DNA of 55,752 nucleotides from positions 1-55,752 of the forward strand of contig SCRO01000113.1 of NCBI GenBank assembly GCA_004298505.1. Reading direction: 5' to 3'. Source of the stretch: Rhodanobacter sp. (GTDB taxonomy: Bacteria; Pseudomonadota; Gammaproteobacteria; Xanthomonadales; Rhodanobacteraceae). The notes under the pieces were generated by a model. It saw only the letters and a list, made by a program, of their open reading frames with translations. It had not been told where the DNA came from and ran no database searches. Of this stretch, positions 45,308 through 53,296 are shown in pieces; the first letter of the stretch is position 1; each line of letters starts with the position of its first letter. The position numbers and the translations under genes are program-made.

Positions 45308-46444
45308 CTATACTGATGCCAGTGAATCGCGCGTAATGTCGCTGATGGTGCGCGCGCCTGTCAGGGTCATCGCCACACGTATTTCGTTTTGCATCAAGCG
45401 CAGCAAATTCAATACACCGGCCTCGCCCGCAACCGCCAGCGCATATGCATAGCTTCTACCCAATAACACGGTGTCAGCACCGAGCGCCAGCATGCGCACC
45501 ACGTCCAGACCATTGCGTACCCCGGAGTCCACCAGGATGCGCAGCTCGCTCTTGACCACATCAGCAATGGGGGGCAACGCGCGAACCGTGGATAACGCAC
45601 CGTCGAGTTGCCGCCCGCCATGATTGGACACGATGATGCCGTCGGCACCAAATAGCACTGCTTCGCGGGCATCCTCGACGTCGAGGATGCCCTTGATGAT
45701 CATGGTCCCTTTCCAAAACGCCCGGATCCACTCCAGATCCTTCCACGAAATCGAAGGGTCGAAGTTGGAGCCGAGCCAGTCGATATAGTCTTCCAGTCCC
45801 GTGGGCACGCCTAGATACCTTGAAACATTACCCAAGTCGTGGGGTCGTCCCATCAGGCCCACATCCCATGACCAGCGAGGGTGCGTCAGCGCCTGCAGAT
45901 AACGGCGCAAAGCAGCATGCGGACCGCTCATGCCCGAATGGGCATCCCGGTACCGCGCGCCGGGTACGGGCATGTCGACAGTGAATACCAAGGTGCTCAC
46001 GCCCGCTGCTTGGGCGCGTTCCAGCACGCTTTTCATGAAGCCGCGGTCCTTGAGTACGTAGAGCTGAAACCACATGGGACGCCCGATGTGGGTTGCCACT
46101 TCCTCAATGGGGCATACCGAAACCGTGGACATCGTGAAGGGAATGCCATGACGGTCAGCGGCACGCGCCGCCTGGACCTCGCCACGCCGTGCATACATGC
46201 CGGTCAGACCTATGGGTCCGAGTACGACCGGCATGGAGAGCGTCTCTCCGAACAGTTCCGTCTGCAAGCTGAGTTCGGACATGTCCAGCAAGACACGCTG
46301 ACGCAGCGCAATGCTGGCCAGATCACCGACGTTGCGCTGCAGGGTGTGTTCGGCGTACGCGCCGCCGTCGATGTAGTGGAACAGGAAAGGGGGGAGCCTG
46401 CGCCTGGCAGCTTCACGATAGTCGGTGGAGGCGGAGATGATCAT
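45308..46444 (-). CDS. lldD: L-lactate dehydrogenase (quinone/cytochrome), LldD
   Basis: FMN-dependent membrane-associated enzyme oxidising L-lactate to pyruvate and feeding the respiratory chain. It has 378 residues from [13 protein letters not shown] (ATG 46444), closely parallel to E. coli LldD throughout. Active-site features are present: [29 protein letters not shown] with the catalytic His, and [17 protein letters not shown]. An in-frame ATG at 46471 is less likely. It is transcribed away from the alcohol cluster. Confidence 0.95.
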   Translation of the reverse strand: MIISASTDYREAARRRLPPFLFHYIDGGAYAEHTLQRNVGDLASIALRQRVLLDMSELSLQTELFGETLSMPVVLGPIGLTGMYARRGEVQAARAADRHGIPFTMSTVSVCPIEEVATHIGRPMWFQLYVLKDRGFMKSVLERAQAAGVSTLVFTVDMPVPGARYRDAHSGMSGPHAALRRYLQALTHPRWSWDVGLMGRPHDLGNVSRYLGVPTGLEDYIDWLGSNFDPSISWKDLEWIRAFWKGTMIIKGILDVEDAREAVLFGADGIIVSNHGGRQLDGALSTVRALPPIADVVKSELRILVDSGVRNGLDVVRMLALGADTVLLGRSYAYALAVAGEAGVLNLLRLMQNEIRVAMTLTGARTISDITRDSLASV

Positions 46445-46512
46445 GATCGGTTTGACCTGATTGACACACATAGAGAGGCCGGCACGACAAAGCTGAACTA
46501 CGCGATCACAGT

Positions 46513-46541
46513 GGTATACCGTATTTGGACGGCTAAATCAA
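46513..46541 (-). promoter_or_regulatory. Probable sigma-70 promoter of lldD
   Basis: On the minus strand TTGATT (46541-46536) and TATACC (46518-46513) are 17 nt apart, about 70 nt upstream of the lldD start. Confidence 0.55.
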
Positions 46542-46763
46542 TTGAATAGGCACCGCGAATCGGCAGTGTAGTAGCACCACTTTTGCACCCACGGAAGCGT
46601 GAGAGGAATAATCCACGGCAAGAAAATCCAGCAAGTCTGCTGTTGGATGCTCAACGAGATAGTGCAACGTCGCAAATGGGGGCCTTTGATCTTTGATCGC
46701 AAAAAGTCTTCTTTGAGAGGCTGCGATCGCTGAGGCCTCGGACTTTTTCGGGGGGATACTTGC
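46533..46763 (-). other. Unassigned open frame in a gene-poor stretch
   Basis: Between lldD and the sigma-54 promoter (46445-47337) no known gene is recognisable. A 77-codon open frame without ATG reads protein-like (IPPKKSEASAIAASQRRLFA, then LHYLVEHPTADLLDFLAVDY) and ends at TAG 46533-46535. It may be a fragment of a lost gene or mobile element, or chance. A short plus-strand frame at 46860-47020 (EEICLTYGPSSGMAQRAARG) is similarly unassigned. Confidence 0.25.
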
Positions 46764-47208
46764 TTAGAAGTGATTTGGCAACGCTTATTCAGAGTTTGCT
46801 TGACGCGGATATGGATGCCGGCTAAATCTCGACATCGCGCTTGATCGGCGCGATACGACATTGCGCGGGTACCCTATCTGGCAGCAAGCTTCGTGCCAGA
46901 TTGCCCGGAAGAAATCTGCCTGACGTACGGGCCGAGCTCAGGCATGGCACAGCGGGCGGCGCGTGGCATCCTTCTCGTGTGGCTGCACGAAGCGATAGTT
47001 GCCACGTCCGTTGCTTGCCCGACCTGAATGCGTACTACGCAGGGGCTGTCGCTGTCCCCGCTCGCGAGTGCGCATTCCGGTTCGCGGACACTGCACGGAG
47101 ATGGCCGACTAAAAGCTACCGAGGCTTCAGAAGTGACTTTCCCACCAGATCAATGGCGCATGCGAGGACGTTTTGCTAGATCGGGCTGCGACACTTGTTT
47201 CACCGGAC

Positions 47209-47234
47209 GCAACACTTGTCGATGCAAGTGTTGC
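47209..47234 (+). promoter_or_regulatory. Candidate enhancer (UAS) for the sigma-54 promoter
   Basis: GCAACACTTG and CAAGTGTTGC form perfect 10-bp arms around TCGATG. A further half-site-like GCGACACTTG lies at 47188-47197. The palindrome is about 105-130 bp upstream of the -24 element, the normal distance for an activator of sigma-54. Confidence 0.65.
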
Positions 47235-47337
47235 AGCAGGAGGCAAGTCGCTCAATTGAAAACGTGAAAAGTTGCGGTTGCTTGCACGTTTTGCGAGGAA
47301 TCGCCGAATAAATGGAGTTTTTATGCCGTGAGATGGT

Positions 47338-47353
47338 TGGCATGGAGATTGCT
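47338..47353 (+). promoter_or_regulatory. Sigma-54 promoter of the alcohol oxidation cluster
   Basis: TGGCATGGAGATTGCT has GG at 47339-47340 and GC at 47351-47352 (12 bp apart) and fits the -24/-12 consensus almost perfectly. Transcription would start near 47363. That excludes the upstream ATG at 47359 as the start of the first gene and leaves a leader of about 107 nt before ATG 47470. Confidence 0.85.
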
Positions 47354-47469
47354 GAGCCATGACAAGGAAAGCAGTTGCCGAATCCGTGCCACTGCCTCCG
47401 GGTGCATCACAGGCGAAGAAGCTGGTGCAGATAACAATTTTACCAGACAGACCTTGGGGAGGGGAATCT

Positions 47470-48360
47470 ATGACAATTTTACAACACGTGGCAATTTCGC
47501 CGACGGCGTCGATCGGCTTACGACATGCCAACGTGACCAGGCTGTCGGCTGTGGCACTTCTACTGTTTGCGGGCGCCTCGCAGGCACAGACCACGTTCGA
47601 CGTGATCGGGCCACACGAATACGCCCTGCCGGTCGATTTCAAGCCATTCAATGTCTTCGTGCAATACGGCACCTTCCAGGACAATGCGCGCGTCTACAAC
47701 GACGACGGTGACAGTGTGCGGGGACCCGGGAGCCACGCCATCACGGGCTTGTCCAAGTACGTGCGATTCTGGTCACCCGAATCCAACCGCCAAATTGGAG
47801 TCGCGTGGGAAGTGATTGTACCCGAGGTCAGTGTCCGCAATCCCGGTGCCGCGTCGGGCGATCGCCTCACCAGCGGTATCGGCGATCCGCTGACTGGCTT
47901 CGCCATCTGGTTCAAGCCAAAGGGGAACATCACGTTCGGCTTCCAGTCGTTTATGCAGATGCCGATGGGAACGCAGGGGGTCAGCGATACGAACTGGAAG
48001 AACCTGTCGAGCTTCCTTTGGGATTGGCAGATCGGGAAGTTCGACTGGGACGGAGATGCCGGCGTGGTCTGGCAGGGTAAGCGCACCGACGACCGCATCA
48101 AGCCGGGCCTAACTTGGCATACCAACCATCGTTTCGCTTATCGCGTGACCACGCGATTGGAGCCGTTTTTAGCGTTGGATAGCGAACACTACAGCGGGAC
48201 GGGTGGCCAACCTGATAGTTGGGTGGTGGATGCTGGCCTCGGCCTGATGGTGCATACGTTCAACAACCAGTCGATCACGATGCGCTACTCGACCTCGATC
48301 GCCGGGAACAATCACAGTGTCAACGACAGCTTTAATCTGAAGTACGCCTATGTCTGGTGA
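47470..48360 (+). CDS. Outer membrane beta-barrel protein, Phenol_MetA_deg family
   Basis: A 296-residue exported protein. A signal peptide (ending about GASQAQ) is followed by repeating amphipathic strands with aromatic girdles and a terminal YAYVW typical of barrels. The family (PF13557-like, MetA-pathway phenol degradation) is often encoded with genes for volatile aromatic or alcohol use and is thought to aid uptake across the outer membrane. GGGGAGGGG lies 5 nt before ATG 47470. First gene behind the sigma-54 promoter. Confidence 0.8.
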   Translation: MTILQHVAISPTASIGLRHANVTRLSAVALLLFAGASQAQTTFDVIGPHEYALPVDFKPFNVFVQYGTFQDNARVYNDDGDSVRGPGSHAITGLSKYVRFWSPESNRQIGVAWEVIVPEVSVRNPGAASGDRLTSGIGDPLTGFAIWFKPKGNITFGFQSFMQMPMGTQGVSDTNWKNLSSFLWDWQIGKFDWDGDAGVVWQGKRTDDRIKPGLTWHTNHRFAYRVTTRLEPFLALDSEHYSGTGGQPDSWVVDAGLGLMVHTFNNQSITMRYSTSIAGNNHSVNDSFNLKYAYVW

Positions 48361-48426
48361 CGCCATTGCATGCCGGACATGGACACGTTGTCCGACATGC
48401 CTCCTTCGCTTGAGAACGAGGTCGAC

Positions 48427-48894
48427 ATGAAATCACTGATGGCGCTCGCCATTTCCATTTCAGCACTCGTGGCACTGTGGGTATACCTGAGCATAGGCCT
48501 CCCCGGGCTGCAACTTGTTCCGTGGATCGGATTCGTGGCGTGGGCGACCTACTTTGCCGCTGGGGGCGGCTGGACTGCGATCGTGCAGTCGCTGCCGCCG
48601 GCTGTCGCAGGTGTGCTGTTGACGGCCTTGACGATGTTCGCCGTGGCCAAGGCCGGTGGCGGGCTGGTTGCACTGGTGGCGCTGGTTGCGTTGCTCGCGT
48701 TCGTGCTGGTCGCGATGGCATGGCATAAGACATTGGCCTACACGCCAGCCGCGTTCCTGGGAGCGGCCACTTACTTCGGCGACGGCGGCCACGTTGACGA
48801 AAGCATCCTGTTCGTCATCGCCTCCTGGATAGCCGGCGTGGCATTCGGTTACGTGTCACAGTGGTTGGGGGCACGTATCGCAAAACCTGCCTGA
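48427..48894 (+). CDS. DUF1097 family inner membrane protein
   Basis: A 155-residue protein with five or six hydrophobic helices (ALAISISALVALWVYLSIGL and onward). The DUF1097 features WIGFVAWATYFAAGG and AAFLGAATYFG are visible. Members are uncharacterised; a transport or permeability role is a guess from topology. ATG 48427 follows an AGG at 6 nt. It sits between the outer membrane protein and the aldehyde dehydrogenase, apparently in one operon. Confidence 0.75.
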   Translation: MKSLMALAISISALVALWVYLSIGLPGLQLVPWIGFVAWATYFAAGGGWTAIVQSLPPAVAGVLLTALTMFAVAKAGGGLVALVALVALLAFVLVAMAWHKTLAYTPAAFLGAATYFGDGGHVDESILFVIASWIAGVAFGYVSQWLGARIAKPA

Positions 48895-48959
48895 GTTACC
48901 GGCCAGCGATCAGTGATCATCGACATCAGGCAACAGCAGCACAGCAATGAGGAATCTAC

Positions 48960-50393
48960 ATGACCAAGCTCTACCAGAATTATATCGATGGCCAGTTCGT
49001 GGCCGATTCGACCGATGTTGTGGGGGTGTTCAACCCTGCCACAAATTCGTTGCTTGCCAATATCCCGGACAGCGATGAAGCGATGGTTGCGCGCGCGGTC
49101 GAGGCGGCGCGGCGCGCTCAGCCAGGTTGGGAGAAGCTGCCACCAATTGTGCGCGCGGGTTACCTGCGGCAGATTTCTGCCAAGTTGCGCGAGCACCGCC
49201 TGGATCTGGCGGGCATTATCGTGCGTGAGCAGGGAAAGACTCAGCAATTAGCGCAGGTGGAGGTGGACTTTACCGCCGACTACATCGATTACATGGCTGA
49301 ATGGGCGCGGCGCCTGGATGGCGAAATCATTACCAGCGATCGTGCGAACGAGAACATTTTTCTGTTCCGCAAGCCAATCGGCGTGGTGGCCGGCATCTTG
49401 CCCTGGAACTTTCCGTTCTTCCTGATCGCCCGAAAGATGGCGCCGGCGTTGGTGACCGGCAACACCATTGTGATCAAGCCCAGCGAGGAAACTCCGATCA
49501 ACGCCTACGAGTTTGCCCGACTCGTGGCCGAAACCGACCTGCCCCGCGGTGTGTTCAATCTGGTGGGTGGCCTAGGCAAGTCCACAGGCGAGGCGCTAGT
49601 CTTGCATCCCGATGTGGGCCTGATTACTTTCACCGGCAGCGTCGCCACCGGCAGTCGGATCATGCAGACGGCCGCGCGCAACCTGACCCGGGTGAATCTT
49701 GAGTTGGGTGGCAAAGCACCGGCGATCGTGCTGGCGGATGCCGATCTGGATCTTGCTGCCAAAGCGATCTACGACTCGCGCGTGATCAATACCGGGCAGG
49801 TGTGCAATTGCGCCGAACGGGTATACGTCGAGCGTGGTGCGCACGAGGGATTCGTCAATCGTCTCGAAAAGCACTTCCGAGATACGCGTTATGGCGATCC
49901 TTCCGAGCGCGATGACCTGCAGATGGGGCCGCTGATCAATCAGGCCGCTCTGGACAAGGTGTCGACGCTGGTCGAACAGGCTAGGCGCGATGGTGCCACC
50001 GTGTTGACTGGAGGTAAGGTAGCCGATCTCGGCCAAGGCTTCCACTATGAGCCGACGTTGATTGTGGATGCGCGTCGGGACATGAACATCATGCGCAAAG
50101 AAATCTTCGGGCCAGTGCTACCTATCCAAGTGGTCGACAGCCTGGACGAGGCGATCGAGCTGTCCAACGATTCGGAGTTCGGTCTCACTTCATCGATCTT
50201 CACCCGCAACATCAACTCGGCGATGCAGGCGGCGCGGGAATTGCGGTTTGGTGAGACCTACATCAATCGCGAAAACTTCGAGGCGATGCAGGGCTTCCAT
50301 GCCGGTCGCCGGAAGTCCGGTATCGGCGGAGCCGATGGCAAGCATGGCTTGCTGGAGTTCACCGAGACTCACATTGTCTATCTGCAAGCTTAA
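48960..50393 (+). CDS. aldA: Aldehyde dehydrogenase, AldA (lactaldehyde/glycolaldehyde) type
   Basis: NAD-dependent cytosolic oxidation of aldehydes to acids. It has 477 residues and is strikingly parallel to E. coli AldA (FTADYIDYMAEWARR, GETYINRENFEAMQGFHAG, RKSGIGGADGKHGL). The catalytic Cys282 is in TGQVCNC and the general base Glu249 in LELGGK. In this cluster it probably takes the aldehyde formed by the PQQ alcohol dehydrogenase (inference). Confidence 0.92.
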   Translation: MTKLYQNYIDGQFVADSTDVVGVFNPATNSLLANIPDSDEAMVARAVEAARRAQPGWEKLPPIVRAGYLRQISAKLREHRLDLAGIIVREQGKTQQLAQVEVDFTADYIDYMAEWARRLDGEIITSDRANENIFLFRKPIGVVAGILPWNFPFFLIARKMAPALVTGNTIVIKPSEETPINAYEFARLVAETDLPRGVFNLVGGLGKSTGEALVLHPDVGLITFTGSVATGSRIMQTAARNLTRVNLELGGKAPAIVLADADLDLAAKAIYDSRVINTGQVCNCAERVYVERGAHEGFVNRLEKHFRDTRYGDPSERDDLQMGPLINQAALDKVSTLVEQARRDGATVLTGGKVADLGQGFHYEPTLIVDARRDMNIMRKEIFGPVLPIQVVDSLDEAIELSNDSEFGLTSSIFTRNINSAMQAARELRFGETYINRENFEAMQGFHAGRRKSGIGGADGKHGLLEFTETHIVYLQA

Positions 50394-50412
50394 TGACTAG
50401 GGGAGTACGTCC

Positions 50413-51021
50413 ATGATCGATCAGACACATGACGATGCTTGTTCATGTTGCACAAACGGCGAGGTGGATAACGACCGCCGCAATGTTCTGAAAGGCACGC
50501 TTGCGTTGACGTTGGCGTCGCTGGCCACCGCCAGTCTGCCCGTGTTGGGGCAGAGTGCGCCAAAGCGTCGTCCGAAGGCGGGGGACCGTCTGGCCTTCGC
50601 GATTGGGGAGCGCAAGGACCAAGAGATCAAGTTGGCGGATTTGGAGTTAGGTGGGGCTCCAACACTGGCTTATCCGCGGGATCCGGAGACAGGCGAGGTG
50701 CTTGCGTCGCGCGTGAACATGCTGGTGGTGATCCGCCTCGATCCGAAGGTCATTGAACCTTCCAGCGCCCATAACGCTGCTGGCGGCGTCGTCGCCTTCT
50801 CGGCTGTCTGCACTCACCGTGGATGCGTCATTACAGCCTTGGTCCCTGGGCAAAGTAATCTCGTATGCAACTGCCACGGGTCGGAGTACAGCGTCGCCAA
50901 TGACGGCGCGATTGTACGCGGGCCAACGACTAGGCGGCTGGCGATGCTGCCACTGGAAATCAAGGAGGGGGCTCTGATGGTGGCAGGCATGTTCGACGGC
51001 CCGCTAGGGCCACCGGCATGA
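50413..51021 (+). CDS. Exported Rieske 2Fe-2S protein
   Basis: A 202-residue protein with a Cys-rich N-terminus (CSCC), a twin-arginine-like signal (DRRNVLKGTLALTLASLATASLPV) and a Rieske domain. Cluster ligands are Cys133-x-His135 and Cys152-x-x-His155. Cys138 and Cys154 form the disulfide pair, and HGSEYS carries the Ser157 and Tyr159 that raise redox potential in bc1-type Rieske proteins. It lies 20 bp after aldA and 65 bp before the PQQ enzyme, so a role as its electron acceptor is plausible. No cytochrome b or c1 genes accompany it. Confidence 0.88.
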   Translation: MIDQTHDDACSCCTNGEVDNDRRNVLKGTLALTLASLATASLPVLGQSAPKRRPKAGDRLAFAIGERKDQEIKLADLELGGAPTLAYPRDPETGEVLASRVNMLVVIRLDPKVIEPSSAHNAAGGVVAFSAVCTHRGCVITALVPGQSNLVCNCHGSEYSVANDGAIVRGPTTRRLAMLPLEIKEGALMVAGMFDGPLGPPA

Positions 51022-51085
51022 CTGGCGCAGTCGCTTTGAGCGCGCCGATTCACAACATTAACGATTCATCGGGAGGAATAACGGC

Positions 51086-52813
51086 ATGAAAACGTACTTG
51101 AAGATCGCAGGGCTTGCTGCGGCCATCGTCTCCGGTGCCTGTCTGGCATCGGACTATCAGCCAGTCACCGCAGCGCGGTTGGATAACCCGGAACCGCAAA
51201 ACTGGTTAATGACGAAGGGCAACTATGCCGGCTGGAGTTATAGCCCGCTGACGCAGATTACTACCGAAAATGTCCACAAACTGCGTCCAGTGTGGTCTGC
51301 GGCCACCGGCGTCACGTCCGGTCACGAAGCTCCGGCGATCGTCAACGGCGATTACATGTTTGTAGCGACTCCGGACAACCAAGTCATCGCCTTCAATGCC
51401 AAGACCGGTCGCGTGCGTTGGCGTTACGAACGGCCGGTCCCCACGGGCCTGGCAGCGCTGCACCATACCAATCGTGGCGTTGCGCTGTGGGGCAACAAAG
51501 TCTACGTGGGAAGCCTCGACTGCATGCTCAGCGCGCTCGATGCTACCACCGGAAAGCTGGTGTGGGAGGCGCGGGTCTGCGATTGGGAAACTCAGAGTCA
51601 CTATATTACCTCTGCGCCGCTGGTGGTCAAGGGCAAGGTGATCATCGGGCCATCGGGTGGCGAGTTCGGCGCGCGCGGCTTCTTGAAGGCGTTCGATGCC
51701 GAGACCGGCAAGTTGCTCTGGACGCGCTACAGCGTGCCGGCCCCGGGCGAACCGGGCTCGAAATCCTGGCCACAGGTTGGCAAGTGGAAAGACGCATGGA
51801 AGAATGGCGGTGGTCCCATGTGGATGTCAGGCAACTACGATGTCAAGAACAATGTCATCTACTGGGGCGTGGGCAACGCCGCTCCCTGGATGGCAGACCA
51901 GCGGCCGGGTGACGACTTGTACACGGACTCGGTATTGTCGCTGGATCCGGGTACCGGCAACATTCTCAGTCACTTCCAGTATCTACCTAATGGCGCCTGG
52001 GACTGGGATGGCATGTCCGTTCCGCTCCTGATTGACTTCGACCGCGATGGCAAGAAAGTTCATGGCCTGATCAGTGCACAGCGCCTTGGGCGTCTTTACT
52101 GGCTTGAGCGTGACGGTAAGGGCAAGATCACCTACGATAAGTCCGAGCCGTACGTGGCCAACGACGTGATCACCAGCGTCGACCCCAAGACCGGGCGTCC
52201 GACCTACAGCAAGGACCACACACCAGGAACCGGAAAGACGGTGACCTTTTGTCCAAGCCTGTGGGGTGGCAAGGACTATCCATACGAGGCTTACAACCCC
52301 AAAACAGGGATGGTTTACATACCCTACAACGAGAACCATTGCCAGACCGAAACGGGCGTAGTCCAGCCAGTTATTCCTGGCGTATGGGCCGCGGGCGTCG
52401 ACATCAACGATCTTAATTTGTCGATAAAGAAGGGCTCCGACCATATTGGCGGCATCCAGGCATGGAGCGTCAACGGTGGCAAGCGGGTCTGGAACGACAC
52501 TTATGCGAAGTCGTGGAACTTTGGTTCCATTCTGACTACCGCTGGCGGGGTGCTGTTCGCCGGTGGCACCAATGACCGCATGTTCCGTGCGTATGATGCC
52601 AAGACTGGCAAACTGCTGTGGGAGTTCCCGACGCCTTCGGGCATCATTTCGCCGCCGATCAGCTTTTCCATCGACGGCAAGCAATATATTGCCGTCGTCT
52701 CGGGCTGGGGTGTCGATGCACAGTGGATCCAGGGCAAGATGCATAAACTGGCCGGCTGGGAAAAGGCGGTGCCCGAGGGTGGGACGGTTTGGGTGTTCGC
52801 ACTAGGCGAGTGA
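51086..52813 (+). CDS. PQQ-dependent alcohol dehydrogenase with DxD lanthanide signature
   Basis: Periplasmic quinoprotein of 575 residues with an N-terminal signal (ending about CLASDYQ) and eight W-motifs (for example AKTGRVRW, ATTGKLVW, AETGKLLW). Metal and PQQ ligands are Glu193 (GGEFG), Asn264 (GNAAPW) and catalytic Asp306. Asp308, two residues on (WDWDG), is the extra acid seen in lanthanide-dependent enzymes such as XoxF and PedH. The vicinal Cys-Cys under PQQ is replaced by His126-His127 (LHHTNRG). No heme domain is fused. Substrate cannot be told; a short-chain alcohol is likely. Confidence 0.92.
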   Translation: MKTYLKIAGLAAAIVSGACLASDYQPVTAARLDNPEPQNWLMTKGNYAGWSYSPLTQITTENVHKLRPVWSAATGVTSGHEAPAIVNGDYMFVATPDNQVIAFNAKTGRVRWRYERPVPTGLAALHHTNRGVALWGNKVYVGSLDCMLSALDATTGKLVWEARVCDWETQSHYITSAPLVVKGKVIIGPSGGEFGARGFLKAFDAETGKLLWTRYSVPAPGEPGSKSWPQVGKWKDAWKNGGGPMWMSGNYDVKNNVIYWGVGNAAPWMADQRPGDDLYTDSVLSLDPGTGNILSHFQYLPNGAWDWDGMSVPLLIDFDRDGKKVHGLISAQRLGRLYWLERDGKGKITYDKSEPYVANDVITSVDPKTGRPTYSKDHTPGTGKTVTFCPSLWGGKDYPYEAYNPKTGMVYIPYNENHCQTETGVVQPVIPGVWAAGVDINDLNLSIKKGSDHIGGIQAWSVNGGKRVWNDTYAKSWNFGSILTTAGGVLFAGGTNDRMFRAYDAKTGKLLWEFPTPSGIISPPISFSIDGKQYIAVVSGWGVDAQWIQGKMHKLAGWEKAVPEGGTVWVFALGE

Positions 52814-52825
52814 TCGCGGGCTTGC

Positions 52826-52860
52826 TCCTGCGCGGATGGACTGATCCTGTCCGCGCAGGA
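52826..52860 (+). terminator. Stem-loop behind the PQQ dehydrogenase
   Basis: TCCTGCGCGGA (52826-52836) and TCCGCGCAGGA (52850-52860) are perfect 11-bp arms with a 13-nt loop, 12 nt after the stop codon. No T-run follows, so it may be a REP-like element or 3' mRNA stabiliser as much as a terminator. Confidence 0.55.
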
Positions 52861-52908
52861 TACGAGGCTCATAAGCCACGTGTGGAGTGTTGTGCCGTGC
52901 AGTAGCTG

Positions 52909-53223
52909 TTGCGGTGGGCGCGCGAGCCGTGTGCGCCCACCATGCTTCCAGCAAACGTTCGGGCGCGCCCATGCTTTCTTGTATCTTACGCTACGGCTGA
53001 CAGCGAGCAATGGAAGTGTGCACTTCGGTGCATTCGTGCGCGTCGACTTGGACGCTGCTGGCCGAAGGTGAGCCACACGCGCACGAGCAGTCTGACCCAC
53101 AAGGACTATGTGGAAATCATGGCCTTCCTGTTGCAGCAAAACGGCTATCCGGCCGGCAGCACGGCGTTGACGTTCGAGGAGGCGAAAGAGTCGAAGGTAC
53201 AGCTGATCTATCGCGGCAAGTGA
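52909..53223 (+). pseudogene. Cytochrome c remnant
   Basis: The last 44 codons (from about 53092: LTHKDYVEIMAFLLQQNGYP, then GSTALTFEEAKESKVQLIYR) match the C-terminus of the c-type cytochromes encoded next to PQQ alcohol dehydrogenases. Upstream the sequence is scrambled in all frames, and I find no CxxCH heme motif between 52814 and 53223. The gene is therefore a 3' fragment, although the frame stays open from 52909. Confidence 0.7.
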
Positions 53224-53296
53224 AACGATGCCGGCACTTGAACAGGAAAACCAGGGCGATGCGCTGGCAGCATTCTGCAAACCACGGGGACTTGAG

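Noticed and set aside
46988..47030. Second sigma-54 promoter (TGCCACGTCCGTTGC)
   Set aside because: It lacks the essential second G of the -24 GG; the site at 47338 is far better placed and matched.
46841..47179. A 112-codon plus-strand ORF as a gene
   Set aside because: It has no ribosome binding site and no recognisable domain, and its frame reads as low-quality Arg/Ala sequence.
50413..51021. Rieske gene as part of a bc1 complex
   Set aside because: No cytochrome b or c1 genes are adjacent, and the flanking genes are aldehyde and alcohol dehydrogenases.
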